Part shown: one piece after another, positions 10,431 to 21,900 of the stretch | Numbering within the stretch: position 1 is the stretch's first letter | Layout of the letters: each line of letters begins with the position of its first letter | Notes under the pieces: generated by a model | What the model was told of the DNA's origin: nothing | The model's input: the letters and a program-made list of their open reading frames with translations, nothing else | Database searches by the model: none | Position numbers and translations under genes: made by a program | Source: Silene noctiflora | Lineage: Eukaryota > Streptophyta > Magnoliopsida > Caryophyllales > Caryophyllaceae | DNA: 25,183 bases | Assembly (NCBI GenBank): GCA_009801015.1 | Contig: VHZZ01006839.1 | Location: 25,203 to 50,385, forward strand | Direction of reading: 5' to 3'

Positions 10431-10726
10431 ATCTTAGACTTCCTCAAAATTTGTGAAAATTGAGAATGTACCTAAATAAAAGAAAAGAAAAGAAAGAAAT
10501 CACACATGAAGATTCGGAATTGTTGACCAAAAGTCGAAAACACGAGTGGTGTTAAGTTGATCGATTCTAACAAAACACAAATCCAAAGTTTCCAACTTTC
10601 ACCAAACCTCACTCAAAAACAAATCTTCCACAGAGTTTCTGGGTACAAAATAAACAGAATCAAACTGTCAACAAAGACGAATTAACCCAGAAAGCAAGAG
10701 AGGGAGAAGAGGGAGAGGAATTGAAG

Positions 10727-13700
10727 ATGAACGGCGGCCCTTCTGGATTCAGTCAGTTTTTCTTTTGAGATTTTGAAACATACCCTTTTCATAGATTCAT
10801 TCAATTTAGCTTCCCATTTTGTTTTTTTGATAAATAGTGTAGGAAAATTGCCATCTTTATGTATTTTTCTAGTGTTTATGAATGTGGAATTGTTTGAACA
10901 TGGTCTAAAATTGTGCATAGAGAGGTATATATAATTAATATGAAATTTGTAATGCAATTGATGTGTGAAAGTTATGATCTTTGTGTATTCAATTGGCATT
11001 TGAATGAATTTTGGAGCATGGCTACTACTCCCTCACCGTCCCGACTCCCAATCATTTGTTTACTTTGATTAAAATACCCTTCACATACCCTTCACAGAAT
11101 CACATATAATTGAAAAGGTAAACAAATGATTGAGACGGTGGGAATACATGATTAAGACAAATGGGATTTTCTTAGTGCATGTTGTTTCAAGATTTAAATT
11201 GTGATTTTCATTTGTATAACAGATAATGCACCTGTCACTAAGGGTATACTTATTTCCTCTGCCCTCTTCACTATCTTCTATGGATTTCAAGGCCGTTCTC
11301 ACAAGCTTGGCCTTTCATACCAGGTACATGTTTTCTTCTTCAGTTTGTTTATTTGATGTGATTTGATTTGGTTTGTATGATGGCCATTTGCTATGTGGAT
11401 TTTGTCATGGTTCCGTACATGATTATACCAATTTCGGTGAAGTTAAACTGCCATTTCTGATGTTTCTTATTAGTGTTGAACTTATTGTAAATCCAAGTCT
11501 GACTACTTGGTGAATTCTGTGTGTGTATTTGTTACTTCACGGAGATCTCAAGAAACATTGCCATTGCTCGTTGAAATTGTCTCTTTGTTGTAATGTTGAA
11601 ACACAGCAATACGAGCTTCCTACACTACTACTATATGGCATGTTGTGCCGTAAAATAGTGTCATGTTCAGAGGATGAGTGTGGCAGATATGCGCAGGTAA
11701 AACAGTTGCATGTTCAAACGATGAGTTTGGCAGATATGCGTGTGATGCAAATTGGATGAGCAGCCATACAGAAGGCTTGGTTGAGATTTGAGAATTGAGG
11801 TGATTAGGGAAAAGGTAGGAGTCGTGCACGCACTCGTACCTATTAAAGATAAGCTTAGGAAGAATTACTTTAGCTGGTTTGGGCATGTGAGACAAAAACC
11901 AATACCACTCATAAAGCTTGAAGATTAGGGAATAGGTAACATTGTAATGCGCATGGAGTGACTCAAGATAATATGGATAAAGGTGTTTAAAAACGATATT
12001 ACCATTCTGCGGATCGAGGAAAATATAGCATTGGAGAGGGAACTGTATGATGAAGTTTTTTTTTTTTTTTTTTTTTTCACGACTCAGTGAACAAATGGTA
12101 CCTTGATTTCTCTCATTCTTGTTTTTAGTTTCACTTCATACTTCATAGGTGCTTGCCATGGGGACAATGAAGTTTTCCATATTCCACTTTCTGTGTTTTT
12201 TGATGATTAACTTATGACATAGGAGAGACGTGTAGTGGAAACTTTACATTCACGGTTCAGAAGCTCCATGCATAGAGAAAATATCGCGTTGCAGTTCTTT
12301 CTATTTTTTACGTTAGCCTGCCTTTTCTCTCTTTCGAGACCTTAGTCTACTTGAATCTTTGAACCAAGCGGACTCCTATTACTACATAGGCATGAAAAAA
12401 AATGTTAAAAGAGTTGTCATTCAGATCTTACATAGCTTCCGATTGTGCTTTGTGTATTTCCCATTCGGTTTAAGAGTGTTAGGATCTCTTGTCAAAGAGT
12501 ATGGCTCTCACCTAGTTCGCGATTTTCACTAATATCGAGCATTAGGTTTCATATATGAACTTTGGAAGAATCAATCTTTGCAAGCTTTTTAACTTTGCTG
12601 TTGAATTTAGGATAAAGTGAGGTTTCTAAGATAATTTTGCACACTTTGTGATTGTTTGATTTGATGAATTCTTTTTTGTTGCTAAAGGGCACATTTGGTT
12701 CACAGCTGCTAGGCGTCATATATGGGATTAGAATAAACAAAACTCATACCATCTGTTTGATTGAGAAATGCTTAAGTTTGATACCGATACCTTGGGTATG
12801 GTGTTTTGATAACCAAGGGAGAAGGTGGATATGACTCATATTACCCCTTAGGTATCAAATAAATAAAAGAAAATAAGTACTCCCTCCTCAAAATGAACCT
12901 CCTAAATTTTTGAGTCATCCCTAAATAATCTTCCTATTTTTCTTTTTCAATACTAAAAATTATTGGTTTCCATGTAAATTTTGTCCCACTTCTCTCTACC
13001 TTACATTATTCAATTATATAAATTGGTTTTCGCGAATTTTGTAACCAAGAAGATTATTTTGGGATGGAGTGAGTATGATTTTCTTCGCTCATCATGAAAT
13101 AATTAAAATAGCTCTGTGCCTGAATTATTGTACTAAATTTGGCCATTTTTTATTGGGTTATTTAATAGGAATACTCCAAACTATTAATGTGCTTCTCAAA
13201 ATACTCCAAACTTTGATTTAACTACGTATGTACCCAACTATTACGCCCCTCTCCTATTAATAGAACGAGTGGAAATGCTACCTATTCCACCGGTTTCCTT
13301 TTTCTTTATAGCCTTCTTTTTTCTTCTCCAAGTGTCACTACCTTAAACTAATACACCATTTATTATGCTATCTTCTCCAAAATGCCATTGATTCCATTAC
13401 CCTTCTTTATTTCAATGTACCCATTTTGATTTGCAATATAGAATCATTGGACCCATTTCCGGCATTTTTTTCGATTTTTTTTGTTTCAATGTCTAATCTG
13501 TTAGTAGTCATTGTTTTGATTTGCAATATAAAATCACTTGATCAGTATACAACTCAGATCAATTGTATTATACCCGACTTTACTCCATCTTGTTTTGCGT
13601 AATTGTGAAGGAAAAAAGCTTGAATGAGCTTTGAAAGGCAAAAGCTTCAATTGACAAAAAATCGTTAGATTTGCACGGGGCACCATTATGGGTAGAAGCA

Positions 13701-16700
13701 TTCAATGTTCTCCACACCTATGTTTACATGGAGATTAATTTAATGTAGACCTGCATTAATTAGAATGTTTACAAGGAGATTAGTGTGTTATCAACTCTTT
13801 CCAGGCTTGTGTTTACACGGAGATTACATAGAAGCCTTGATCCAAGTTCTGAAGAAGTTTGCGAAATCGGAAGTTTTTTGAAGTCATATACTGATTTGGG
13901 AATTATAAATTTAAAGGAGAGAGAGGAGAGAAATGGGGTTTAAATTGAAAAAAAATGCAGTTTATATTGTAATTGGAAGGGAAGAAGTTGAAGTAGGTAT
14001 AATGAAGAAAGTGGGTTGCGCATTAGGTTTTACCTGCTACTTCAGGTTTAAAAAGGGACAATTCTATTAAAAAGGGGAGGGACGTAATAGTTGGGTATAT
14101 ACGTAGTTAAATCAAAGTTTGGAATATTTTGAGAAGCACACTAATAGTTTGGAGTATTCCTATTAAATAACCCTTTTTTATTTACTATACACGTGATTAT
14201 TTGAAAATTGGTTTTGTGTTTTTTTGTCGTCATCTTGTGTAGTACATTAATCAATGTCATATCGTCATGTAATTAGTCACTCAGATATTACCGAGGGCCA
14301 TGTTGATTTCATCCCCTAGGGAGGTTATGAGGCCTATTTGTGGCTTATTCCATCCGACTAACAATTTGGTTGTAGGAGGATGGGGCTGTTTGTGGTTTAA
14401 TCAATGTCTGTTGTTTAATCCATGGCCTTCTTTAAATCCTATGAGGAGCCTGTAATTTATAGGTGTAGGCACGCTTAGAGGGGAAGTAAGAAATGTTCTC
14501 TAACGTGCAAAAGATATTTAGGTACGAACATAACATATGTAGATACCATAATGTCAAATATTGATGTGTACAAATATCACTGTTCGGTTGCTTTTGTCTA
14601 TCTTACTCAAATTTCCATTCTCTTTGTTACACTTTTCTTGATTAGAAGCATGTTACCCTTGGGAATTGATGATATTGGTATCTGCCGTGATTTTCTAAGC
14701 AGTTTGTTCTGGAAGTTGGAATTGTAACAACTTCAACCTAATAATTTATCTCATTATACAGGATGTTTTTCAGAACCCTAAGATTTGGAAGATCATCGTC
14801 TCAATGTATGCATTTATGTCAACTCCCGAGCTGATGTTTGGGCTGTTTTTGCTATATTATTTCCGGGTATTTGAAAGGCAGATGGGGTCAAATAAGTATT
14901 CGGTAAGTTCACCAACGTAATTTGGATTATGTGGATGCAATCTATTTAGCAGTGTGCAGAACTGGTTTGCTGAACTAGGCCGCTAATTCATTCAGTCTGC
15001 CAAACCTGAAATATTTGTTTGCTTTGGGATGTTTTTATTTATTTATTTTATTTTTATGTAAGCATGTGCTCATGGGAAGACTAATATGGAATATATAGAT
15101 TATTGTCATGGACATTGGACAAACCTAAATAGAATACGTAAACTATTGTTGGGAACATAAGGATATTTTTTTCTTCACGTTTATATAAGAACATACCCCA
15201 GTGCCTTAATGGTACCATTTAGATCTGACCTTAGCTCTTAAATAATATATTTTCCTCCCTTCCCACTTATTTTTTCGTCCTACTGTTTTCTTATCATGTT
15301 TTCCTTTCTCTCTACTTCTTCATTGTTTTTCCCGCCTTAAATTGACGCTTCCATATATCATTTTTTGTCACCTGGCCGCAAATAATTTTTGGCCAAACGC
15401 TTTGGTGGTGTAGGTCATCTATGTCTAATCAATTAATGCAATCTGTTGAGTTTGTGGTATCATGGTTCCTATATAATTAGGTCTGTGAGTTGTGAAGCTA
15501 ATTATAGTATAGTTTCTTTAAGTTTTCTTGGCAGATTATCTAACTTCCATATTCATCTTTTTGCAGGTTTTTATTCTGTTCTCTTACGCAGCCTCTTTCT
15601 TCCTAGAGAGTAGTATTTTAGCTCTTCTTAAAGGTACTACTGTTGTTAATCGTTGATGCTCTGTGGTTTTATCAAGCTACCTCGTTTATGGATATTTCGT
15701 TTGAAATTGAGCGGAGTGGAGTTAGAATAAGAGTTGTAGAGTATCCTTTTTACCATTTTGTACTGTATACCAAATAATCTGAAGCTTTAAAAATTGGTGT
15801 CAAGAAGGAAGGACCCAAGGACATAAGGGGAGTGAGAGGGGGGAGTTCTATTTTTTGTTTTGGTTACCCGAACATCCTGAATGTATTGTGAAGTCTGCAG
15901 TAAGACTTTGTGCATCCAGCCGCCTTACCTTGATATTTGTTGAGCGCTTGAGATATTGGGGTAATGTTGTTTGTCATTGTTATCTGTTGGATACTGGTAG
16001 TTGAGTTTGAGCAACATAGTTTCTAGGTGGTGATACAGTATATAAGCAGGGAATGTGGAATTGCTTAGACCATGCTTTTGAGTTGTGTACTTGGATGTTT
16101 GCAGATCCCAGCTCTTCAATCACCACCGGTCCGTATAGCCTCATCTTTTCAGCATTTGTACCATTCTTTTTTGATATTCCCGTGTCAACACGATTTCGGG
16201 TGCTTGGTTTGAAGTTCTCTGACAAGTCTTTTATATACCTAGCTGGCCTCCAGGTAATTGCACTAGTCTGATTTTTGCCCGTCTTCACCGTTCAGTTCAT
16301 GTTAACTGCTCGGAAAGATGAGTTTTACGTTCCATACCTTAACTTGACTTAACTTCTGCATCTCTTCTTCGAAATGTCATCCACTTACCGATGCTTGAGA
16401 AAGCTGATCCGGTCTTAATGACTTCACTTGAAGCTAAGAAAAATAACCTGAAATAGACTCAAACCAGTATTGATCCGATCTAAAAGCGTGGTCCAAAATG
16501 ACCCTCAGCAACTAATCTGGTACTCTACACATAGTGACAAGATTGACCCGACCTTGAAACATCCTGAACCTAACTTGACCTGACTAGATTCTGATCGGTG
16601 ACCCAAATGACCTTTTTGCCACATGTGTTGTCACCGCACATAATGCTTTAGTTTCTACCATGCAGTTGCTTTTATCATCGTGGAAAAGATCCATTTTGCC

Positions 16701-18154
16701 TGGAATATGTGGTGTGATTGCTGGTTTCTTGTACCGTATGAACATGTTTTCCATCCGCAAAGCAAAGGTTAGATGATAATATCCTAATTTTAATTGTAAT
16801 ACATACTCCGTAAATGATTTGGTATCTGAATAATGCACCTTGATTTTCATTCTTGCAGTTGCCGTATTTCCTTACTTCGTTATTTTCACGAGTTTCTTGG
16901 CCGTCTACTGGGAGCCCATCTTCTTCAGCTGGAACTCGGAACACACCCAGTACTGGTAGTGCGGCTCCTTATGCAGGGCGACAAGTGGAGGCAAGTATAC
17001 TTACTCTATCTTGCTCTCCTCACTTTGCTCATCTTCTCCTTGCTCCTAATTGCCTGAAGTTAAATGATTTGATTACAGATTATAATGGTTATTTGGCTTG
17101 AAAATAAATCAAGTTAAACTTAAAAGACTTTTGCAATCGTGTTTTTGAGATTTTAAGAATCTCAGTTTCATTAACAAATAAATTTCATGGTAGTAGCAAC
17201 TCTCAGTCCTCTTGATGCAGACATGGCTAAAAAGGCTAGTCAAATATTTTGCGTAGTAATTTATCAATCTTGCACCCAATGCAAAGCGTTTTTTTTTGTA
17301 GTGTCACCTATATGTTACTCCCTTTGACAATTCATATTATTTCATTAATCTGTGTTTGGCACTTGATACTCGAACATAGAGTGTTGATATTTCAATTTAG
17401 GCAAAAAAAATTGAGATTTTTTTATATAATACCCAACTGCGAGTCTGCGACACTTGGGAAATGGTGGTGTCGTGTACTTCATACCGATCTATCATTGAAA
17501 TTTTCAAGACATATTACTCTTCACCTTTTTAGGGGTTCAACCTGTCATAGATCTGAATCTGTAAGATGCATTGTTATAGTACTTTGAACTTTTGAAGCAG
17601 CCGTCATTCCATACAATTCTCGACAAAATTTTTCATCATAGGTCTGTTAAACATCCCTTTTTCTACCTATAGGGCCAACACTTAGGTAAGGTAGCGTAGA
17701 GTTGGCTCTCATTTACCTCTCCGTTTGCGGGAGCCCTTGAGGCACTGTTATAATGTTTATTGTTCCAAGAATAGTCCATGAAGAGACATGTCATATACTC
17801 GTACTCTGTAGGAACTTCGATGGTAAGCTTTGTTTAGCTGATTTAGCATTTGAAAATTGTTGGCTTAATTAATTTGTGGAACCTGCATACTCCCCAGGCT
17901 AGCAGAACTTACAGGTCACTAGAGTTGATCTTACATATGTGTATATTTCTTGGTATTTAATTTGGCTCGTTCTTTCGTTTATGTAGAGGAACTACCCTTC
18001 TCCAATAGTTGGCTCAATGGAGCCGTCAGAAGACTCAATATCGATGCTGGTATCCATGGGATTTGACCGGGACAACGCGAGGCAAGCGCTTGCACAGGCA
18101 AGAAACGATATAAATGTCGCCACCAATATTCTTCTTGAAGCTCACTCCCATTGA
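10727..18154 (+). CDS. RBL18: Rhomboid-like pseudoprotease with UBA domain (RBL18/UBAC2 type)
   Basis: Polytopic membrane protein of the derlin/rhomboid-like group; the animal relative UBAC2 sits in the ER and works with ubiquitin-dependent degradation. The exons are 10727-10751, 11223-11323, 14762-14902, 15567-15633, 16105-16253, 16666-16767, 16859-16990 and 17987-18154, totalling 885 nt (294 aa) with consistent phases. The protein starts [16 protein letters not shown], as the plant family does. Hydrophobic segments lie near residues 15-30, 50-80, 90-110, 118-140 and 170-190; [15 protein letters not shown] and the loop [13 protein letters not shown] are family hallmarks. The UBA domain is at ~254-291 with the MGF loop at 263-265 and NVATNILLE near the end. 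The rhomboid Ser/His dyad is absent: GPYSLIFS stands where GxSG would be, and PGICGVIAG where the His-bearing helix would be. Seven introns, one with a GC donor, are loaded with transposon remains. The gene is convergent with the phosphatase gene downstream. Confidence 0.93.
11028..11143. mobile_element. Stowaway-type MITE in intron 1 of the rhomboid-like gene
   Basis: A 116-bp element flanked by TA (11026-11027 and 11144-11145). The left end CTCCCTCACCGTCCCGACTC leads into caatcatttgtttact. The right end, read on the minus strand, is TTCCCACCGTCTCAATCATT followed by tgtttacct. The matching inverted ends and TA target duplication fit Tc1/mariner-derived Stowaway MITEs. Confidence 0.85.
11690..12055 (+). 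mobile_element. Decayed LINE reverse-transcriptase C-terminal fragment
   Basis: Lies in intron 2 of the rhomboid-like gene. Translation from 11794 gives [20 protein letters not shown], then [16 protein letters not shown], which is the region downstream of the polymerase domain in plant LINE ORF2 proteins (usual form IREKVGVAPI...LRWFGHV). After a stop, [20 protein letters not shown] fits the following W-x-x-V-x-x-D segment of the same proteins. Upstream, ATGCGTGTGATG around 11739 may be the remains of the preceding MRxLRWM motif, out of frame. It is a dead, 5'-truncated copy ending at a T(22) tract (12056-12077). Confidence 0.7.
12880..13073. mobile_element. Stowaway/mariner-type MITE in intron 2 of the rhomboid-like gene
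   Basis: A 194-bp element flanked by TA (12878-12879 and 13074-13075). The left end is CTCCCTCCTCAAAATGAACC; the right end read on the minus strand is CTCACTCCATCCCAAAATAA. The inverted ends match imperfectly over about 20 bp. No coding content is seen. Confidence 0.75.
13155..13262 (+). repeat. Left terminal inverted repeat of the 1-kb MULE
   Basis: It pairs with 14064-14173 in inverse orientation: GGGTTATTTAATAGGAATAC, CAAACTATTAATGTGCTTCT, TTTGATTTAACTACGTATGT and CCCAACTATTACG all recur on the other strand with single-base differences. Confidence 0.93.
14064..14173 (-). repeat. Right terminal inverted repeat of the 1-kb MULE
   Basis: The inverse partner of 13155-13262. Its outer end aataaccc is followed at once by the second copy of the 9-bp target duplication. 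Confidence 0.93.
15880..15985 (+). repeat. TTG-tailed SINE-like repeat, fragment (copy 4)
   Basis: Lies in the fourth intron of the rhomboid-like gene. It has taagactttgtgcatccagc, cgccttacc, and the end gagcgcttgagatattgggg followed by taatgttgttt, matching the 3' half of the family. The 5' half is missing. Confidence 0.5.
16991..17986 (+). other. GC-AG intron of the rhomboid-like gene
   Basis: The donor reads GTGGAG|gcaagt and the acceptor tatgtag|AGGAAC. Frame continuity supports the GC donor: it joins RQVE to RNYPSP, whereas the nearby GT at 16995 would shift the frame ahead of the UBA domain, and the GT at 16985 would delete VE. AG|gcaagt is the classic strong context of the minor GC-AG class spliced by the major spliceosome. 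Confidence 0.8.
17585..17762 (+). repeat. TTG-tailed SINE-like repeat, copy 5
   Basis: Lies inside the GC-AG intron of the rhomboid-like gene. Blocks present: tgaagcagccgtcattccat, ctcgacaaaatttttcatca, ggtaaggtagcgtagagttg, and tttgcgggagcccttgaggc followed by actgttataatg. It aligns with copies 1-3. Confidence 0.65.
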
Positions 18155-18918
18155 GACGGGTAGAACTTACTTGACATAATTCTAGAGATGACAATTTTTT
18201 TGTAACAAGGAATGTTTCGACATAATTCTTCCATATTCTTGTTAAACAAGGACCTTGTTTGAACAATGTCAATGCATATACATAGACAAACCTTCTCACT
18301 TGTGTAATTTTTTTTTTTTTTCTTTTTTTGCAGTTAGGATGTAGAGTAGTACAATTTTATGTAAATCATTTAATCATAGACCGGAATGAGATTTGCTTAT
18401 TGCTATAGAATTCCGTTTGTTAGTTGTATGTTATACACGAATCATCATCATTTCAAATTATTGCTCAAGGAAACATAAATCATTGTATCGGAGTATCAGA
18501 CTATCTTACTTGTCAATTTATTCACTTATACAGTTAAATGAATAACATTAAATATTAACCAGTAATTCGATTGCACTAATAATGAAAGAGTCTTGTATAA
18601 CATGCTGGGAAACACAAATCCAGGTCACATGGATAGCGTGGATCGACTTTGAATAGTCTCATAATTCTGGTCGAAAGTACATTCTCTGTATCTATTTTCT
18701 TCAGGTAGTACAAGTACATTGGAATATATCATAGAAAATAAATATAAGCTAAAAGCGTACACACTTGTAAGACTTGATTGCTGCACTTTTCTCTGATCAG
18801 AAATAATGTATGCCAGGGTATCTTGCTCTGGCGAGTAAGACCATCCTTCTTGATGTGGGTTTGGTCTGTAGATGGATCATTCTGGTTGAGTCAGTTTAGC
18901 TATAGGCTTAGCGGTGGA
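18155..18918. other. Convergent intergenic region holding both 3' UTRs
   Basis: 764 bp between the stop of the rhomboid-like gene (+) and the stop of the phosphatase gene (-). AT-rich, with a poly-T tract at about 18309-18331. It should contain the 3' ends of both transcripts. No coding region or named repeat is visible. Confidence 0.6.
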
Positions 18919-21900
18919 CTAGACAGTGCTGAGATCCATGCGACTCTTGTGGAGCTGGAACGCTGGGGTGATCCAACTCCCACAATTGCATTGACTGCCT
19001 GACCAATTGAAATACCCTAAGCGAGCATCACAGTGAGCACATGATAGTTTGCCCTCAATACCCCCTTCTTCCACTGCACAGTCCAAATAACACAGTAAGA
19101 TTGAAAGTATAGCATTAAAAAAATCCGATTGATGGCCTTCTGTCATGTTTTAGATTGATGTTGCATGTTTATTCCTGATAGTAGTGTTTATTTCGGCCAA
19201 GAGTCCACTGGGATACAGCGGCAAACAACACTGAACAACATATCGGGGAATCCAACAAAACAAACAACATACAAGAAGACGACAATAAACTAAACCAAAA
19301 ACAACAGTTAAAGTAAACAAAGCTACAAGTGCCCTGTTGTCTTTGCAGTTCGCCTCATGTTCCATTCTCAGTGAAATAGCAAAGTAAGACCGTATTTAAA
19401 GGCTTTGGGCGTGTCATAAACTAGAAAGCCTAAAAGCTCACTTGAATCCCTGCCTTACAATAGCAAGACCGTTTTACCAAGGTTTTGCCTTCTTCAGTCT
19501 ACATATATTTTCATCAAGAGACTAAGGATTCCCTGGAATACGGGACAGTAAATAGAATGGGTTGTTCACATGCACACCCCAGCTGATCTTTCTTATCTAT
19601 AACAAAAAATTAAAATACCTATTTCCCTTTATGAACAGGGTAGACATAAGAGAACACCGAGTAGGAAGATAGAGAAATTACAAATACCTGTTTTCATCCA
19701 CTTCAATGGCTCGACAAAAATTGAACTACAACCAAAATCGTCAGATTTGTTGAAGGAATTTCCACCATTTCTCTTGTGCCATTGGAAGGCTGTCATGCCT
19801 TCACCCGGGATGTGATCCACAATATTCTCTTGCAAGGCGACAACTCTTCTGCATTTCTTGCAGCGATATGCTACATTAGAGTTTAAATTACCATGGAGAG
19901 ATGTTTCCGGCTTCTTAGCGGCAACTTCCTGAGGCAAGCCAGGATCCACTCCAAACTTAGAACTGTCCAGCCTCTCGCCTCTATTAAAAGAATCACCTGA
20001 AATTAGAAACGGCGCTCTTTATGTTCGCAGGCCTCAGTAAAGTCATCTGCCATGAATTATAGTTATGCATACAATGCAGCACTAGTAATACGTTTACAGG
20101 ATGCATCCCTTTTTACGCCTCTAAAACAATTATGCCATATGAGAGCCCATTTTATGTCTCATCTCCTCCTTTTTCCATGGGACAAATCATCTACTTCCGT
20201 AAAAGAGTTACATTAAATTCCACCAAGTTGTTGATGTGTTAAGAGAAGAAAATATGAAACACAAAATGGGGCAGATATCTATTCTCCTGCTCTACTCAAG
20301 ATCAGAATCTTGGACAAATGTCAAGACTGAACATTCATAACAAAACAATACAAGTGAATTTTAGTTAAAGCACTGGGTTTAGTACACACGAAAGCACACA
20401 AACTAAAGCATTATATTATGAAACAAAGATGCTCAGGACTGTCCATATCAACTTTCGATTAGAAGAGTATCACAAAACATATTCTATCTAGAAATCGTCT
20501 CTGAATTGCAATGAGCCACTTACATTCAGGACACTCAATTCTCTGTGTTTTAGCTTCTTAGAACAACCACCCAGTGTCACAAAAGGCATTTGCCTACGCG
20601 GGGTAAGGGGGGCGGATGTATGTAGTCTTACTCCTGTGTTAAAGTACAAATACGCTATATCCGATGACTTATGGTGAACAATTGAGTCAAAATTGTATTT
20701 GCTTTACTTCATCACATTCCAAAGCTAAATAATGATGATGTTTTTGCTGCCTCGAAAATGAAAAATGTATTTGTTTATTGGTTTGAATTCAACTACTCAG
20801 ATTCCAAAAGAAAATTATGCACTTAAAATGCACCTCCCCAATCTTGCCAATTCATGTGTCAAAAGAAGAATTTCTTCCAAGAATGTCGACACATAAATGA
20901 CGTACTATCACACAATTTCCTGCATGCAAGTAAAGATTCTCCTCGTAATTTTGTATTTCCCTGGTCAGTGGGAACATATTTGGCCTCCATATCACCATGA
21001 AAAGACAAAGCAGGAAAGAGAGATGGAAAGCTCAGAAAAATAATTCAGAAGGTAATATTTCTAGTAAAGGAAATCATAGAATCCCACAAACAAATTACAC
21101 TGGCTCTACTTAGAGGAAAGTCACTAAGTTGTTAAATTGATGTGTGTCAATATCAGGCTCAGGTTGATTGCAACAGATAACAACTAAACAGTAAACACCA
21201 TTGCACATATAACCATAAAAGAACGGGTTTCAATAGCCATGGGATATTAGCTGCATAAAAACCAGCCGTCTACTTAAAAAAAGATCAAACAAGGCATGTG
21301 AAACTTATATTCAGGACAGCTGAAACAAATCGGAGATATCAACACAACTACTTGGTGGATTGCAGGGTGAAATAGAACGCACCCAGCATTTTCAAACGGA
21401 AACGCTTGTATTTAGAGCTTCCACGATCAACTTTAAAACCCATCTCCTCAAACATTTTCAACTACAACAAAGAAAAAAAAGAAGATATCCTGGTATCAAG
21501 AAATTACTAGCAAATAATATTTTTGATGCAGTGAAGATATACCATGTTTCATAACATAAAATCATAAGGAGACATTTCTCAATTCTCTCACCTGTTCCAA
21601 AAAATTGTCATTTGGTGAAGCAGACTCAGAACATTGACGTAACGATTCAAGCGCAGCTGCATAATTTGTAACAAAACATACAAACAATGGTGTGAGAAGA
21701 TGACAAAAGACCAATAAGAAACAAAATAACATTATTGGTAAATGCATTTAGCTCTCGGAACAAAGTAAGAATCTTATCACACATACACACACCTTCAAGA
21801 GATAGTTGTTCAGATCTCATTAAATATGCTGTAACTATTGCTGCACTGCAACAAAGGCAAAGCAAGTTATGGACCTTTATGGGTACAGAATTGAGAAGGC

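Larger units (their letters stand above)
13155..14173. mobile_element. Non-autonomous Mutator-like element with long TIRs and 9-bp TSD
   Basis: Lies in intron 2 of the rhomboid-like gene. The left terminal repeat (13155-13262) starts GGGTTATTTAATAGGAATAC; the right terminal repeat (14064-14173) is its reverse complement over ~110 bp with only scattered mismatches. Immediately outside are identical 9-bp repeats TTTTTTATT at 13146-13154 and 14174-14182. Long inverted ends plus a 9-bp duplication are diagnostic of the Mutator superfamily. The ~800-bp interior has no open frame I recognise. It contains a duplicated block (gatttgcaatata-aatca at ~13428 and ~13518) and three copies of tgtttaca-ggagatta spaced ~45 bp. 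Confidence 0.93.

Noticed and set aside
16380-16610. Run of tgaccygac/cttgacct words in the fifth intron of the rhomboid-like gene
   Set aside because: It looks like a decayed GACC-rich repeat seen in many plant genomes, but I could not define ends or a second copy here.
18778-19002. Plus-strand open frame overlapping the last phosphatase exon
   Set aside because: The minus strand carries the conserved zinc-domain C-terminus; the plus-strand peptide has no recognisable feature.
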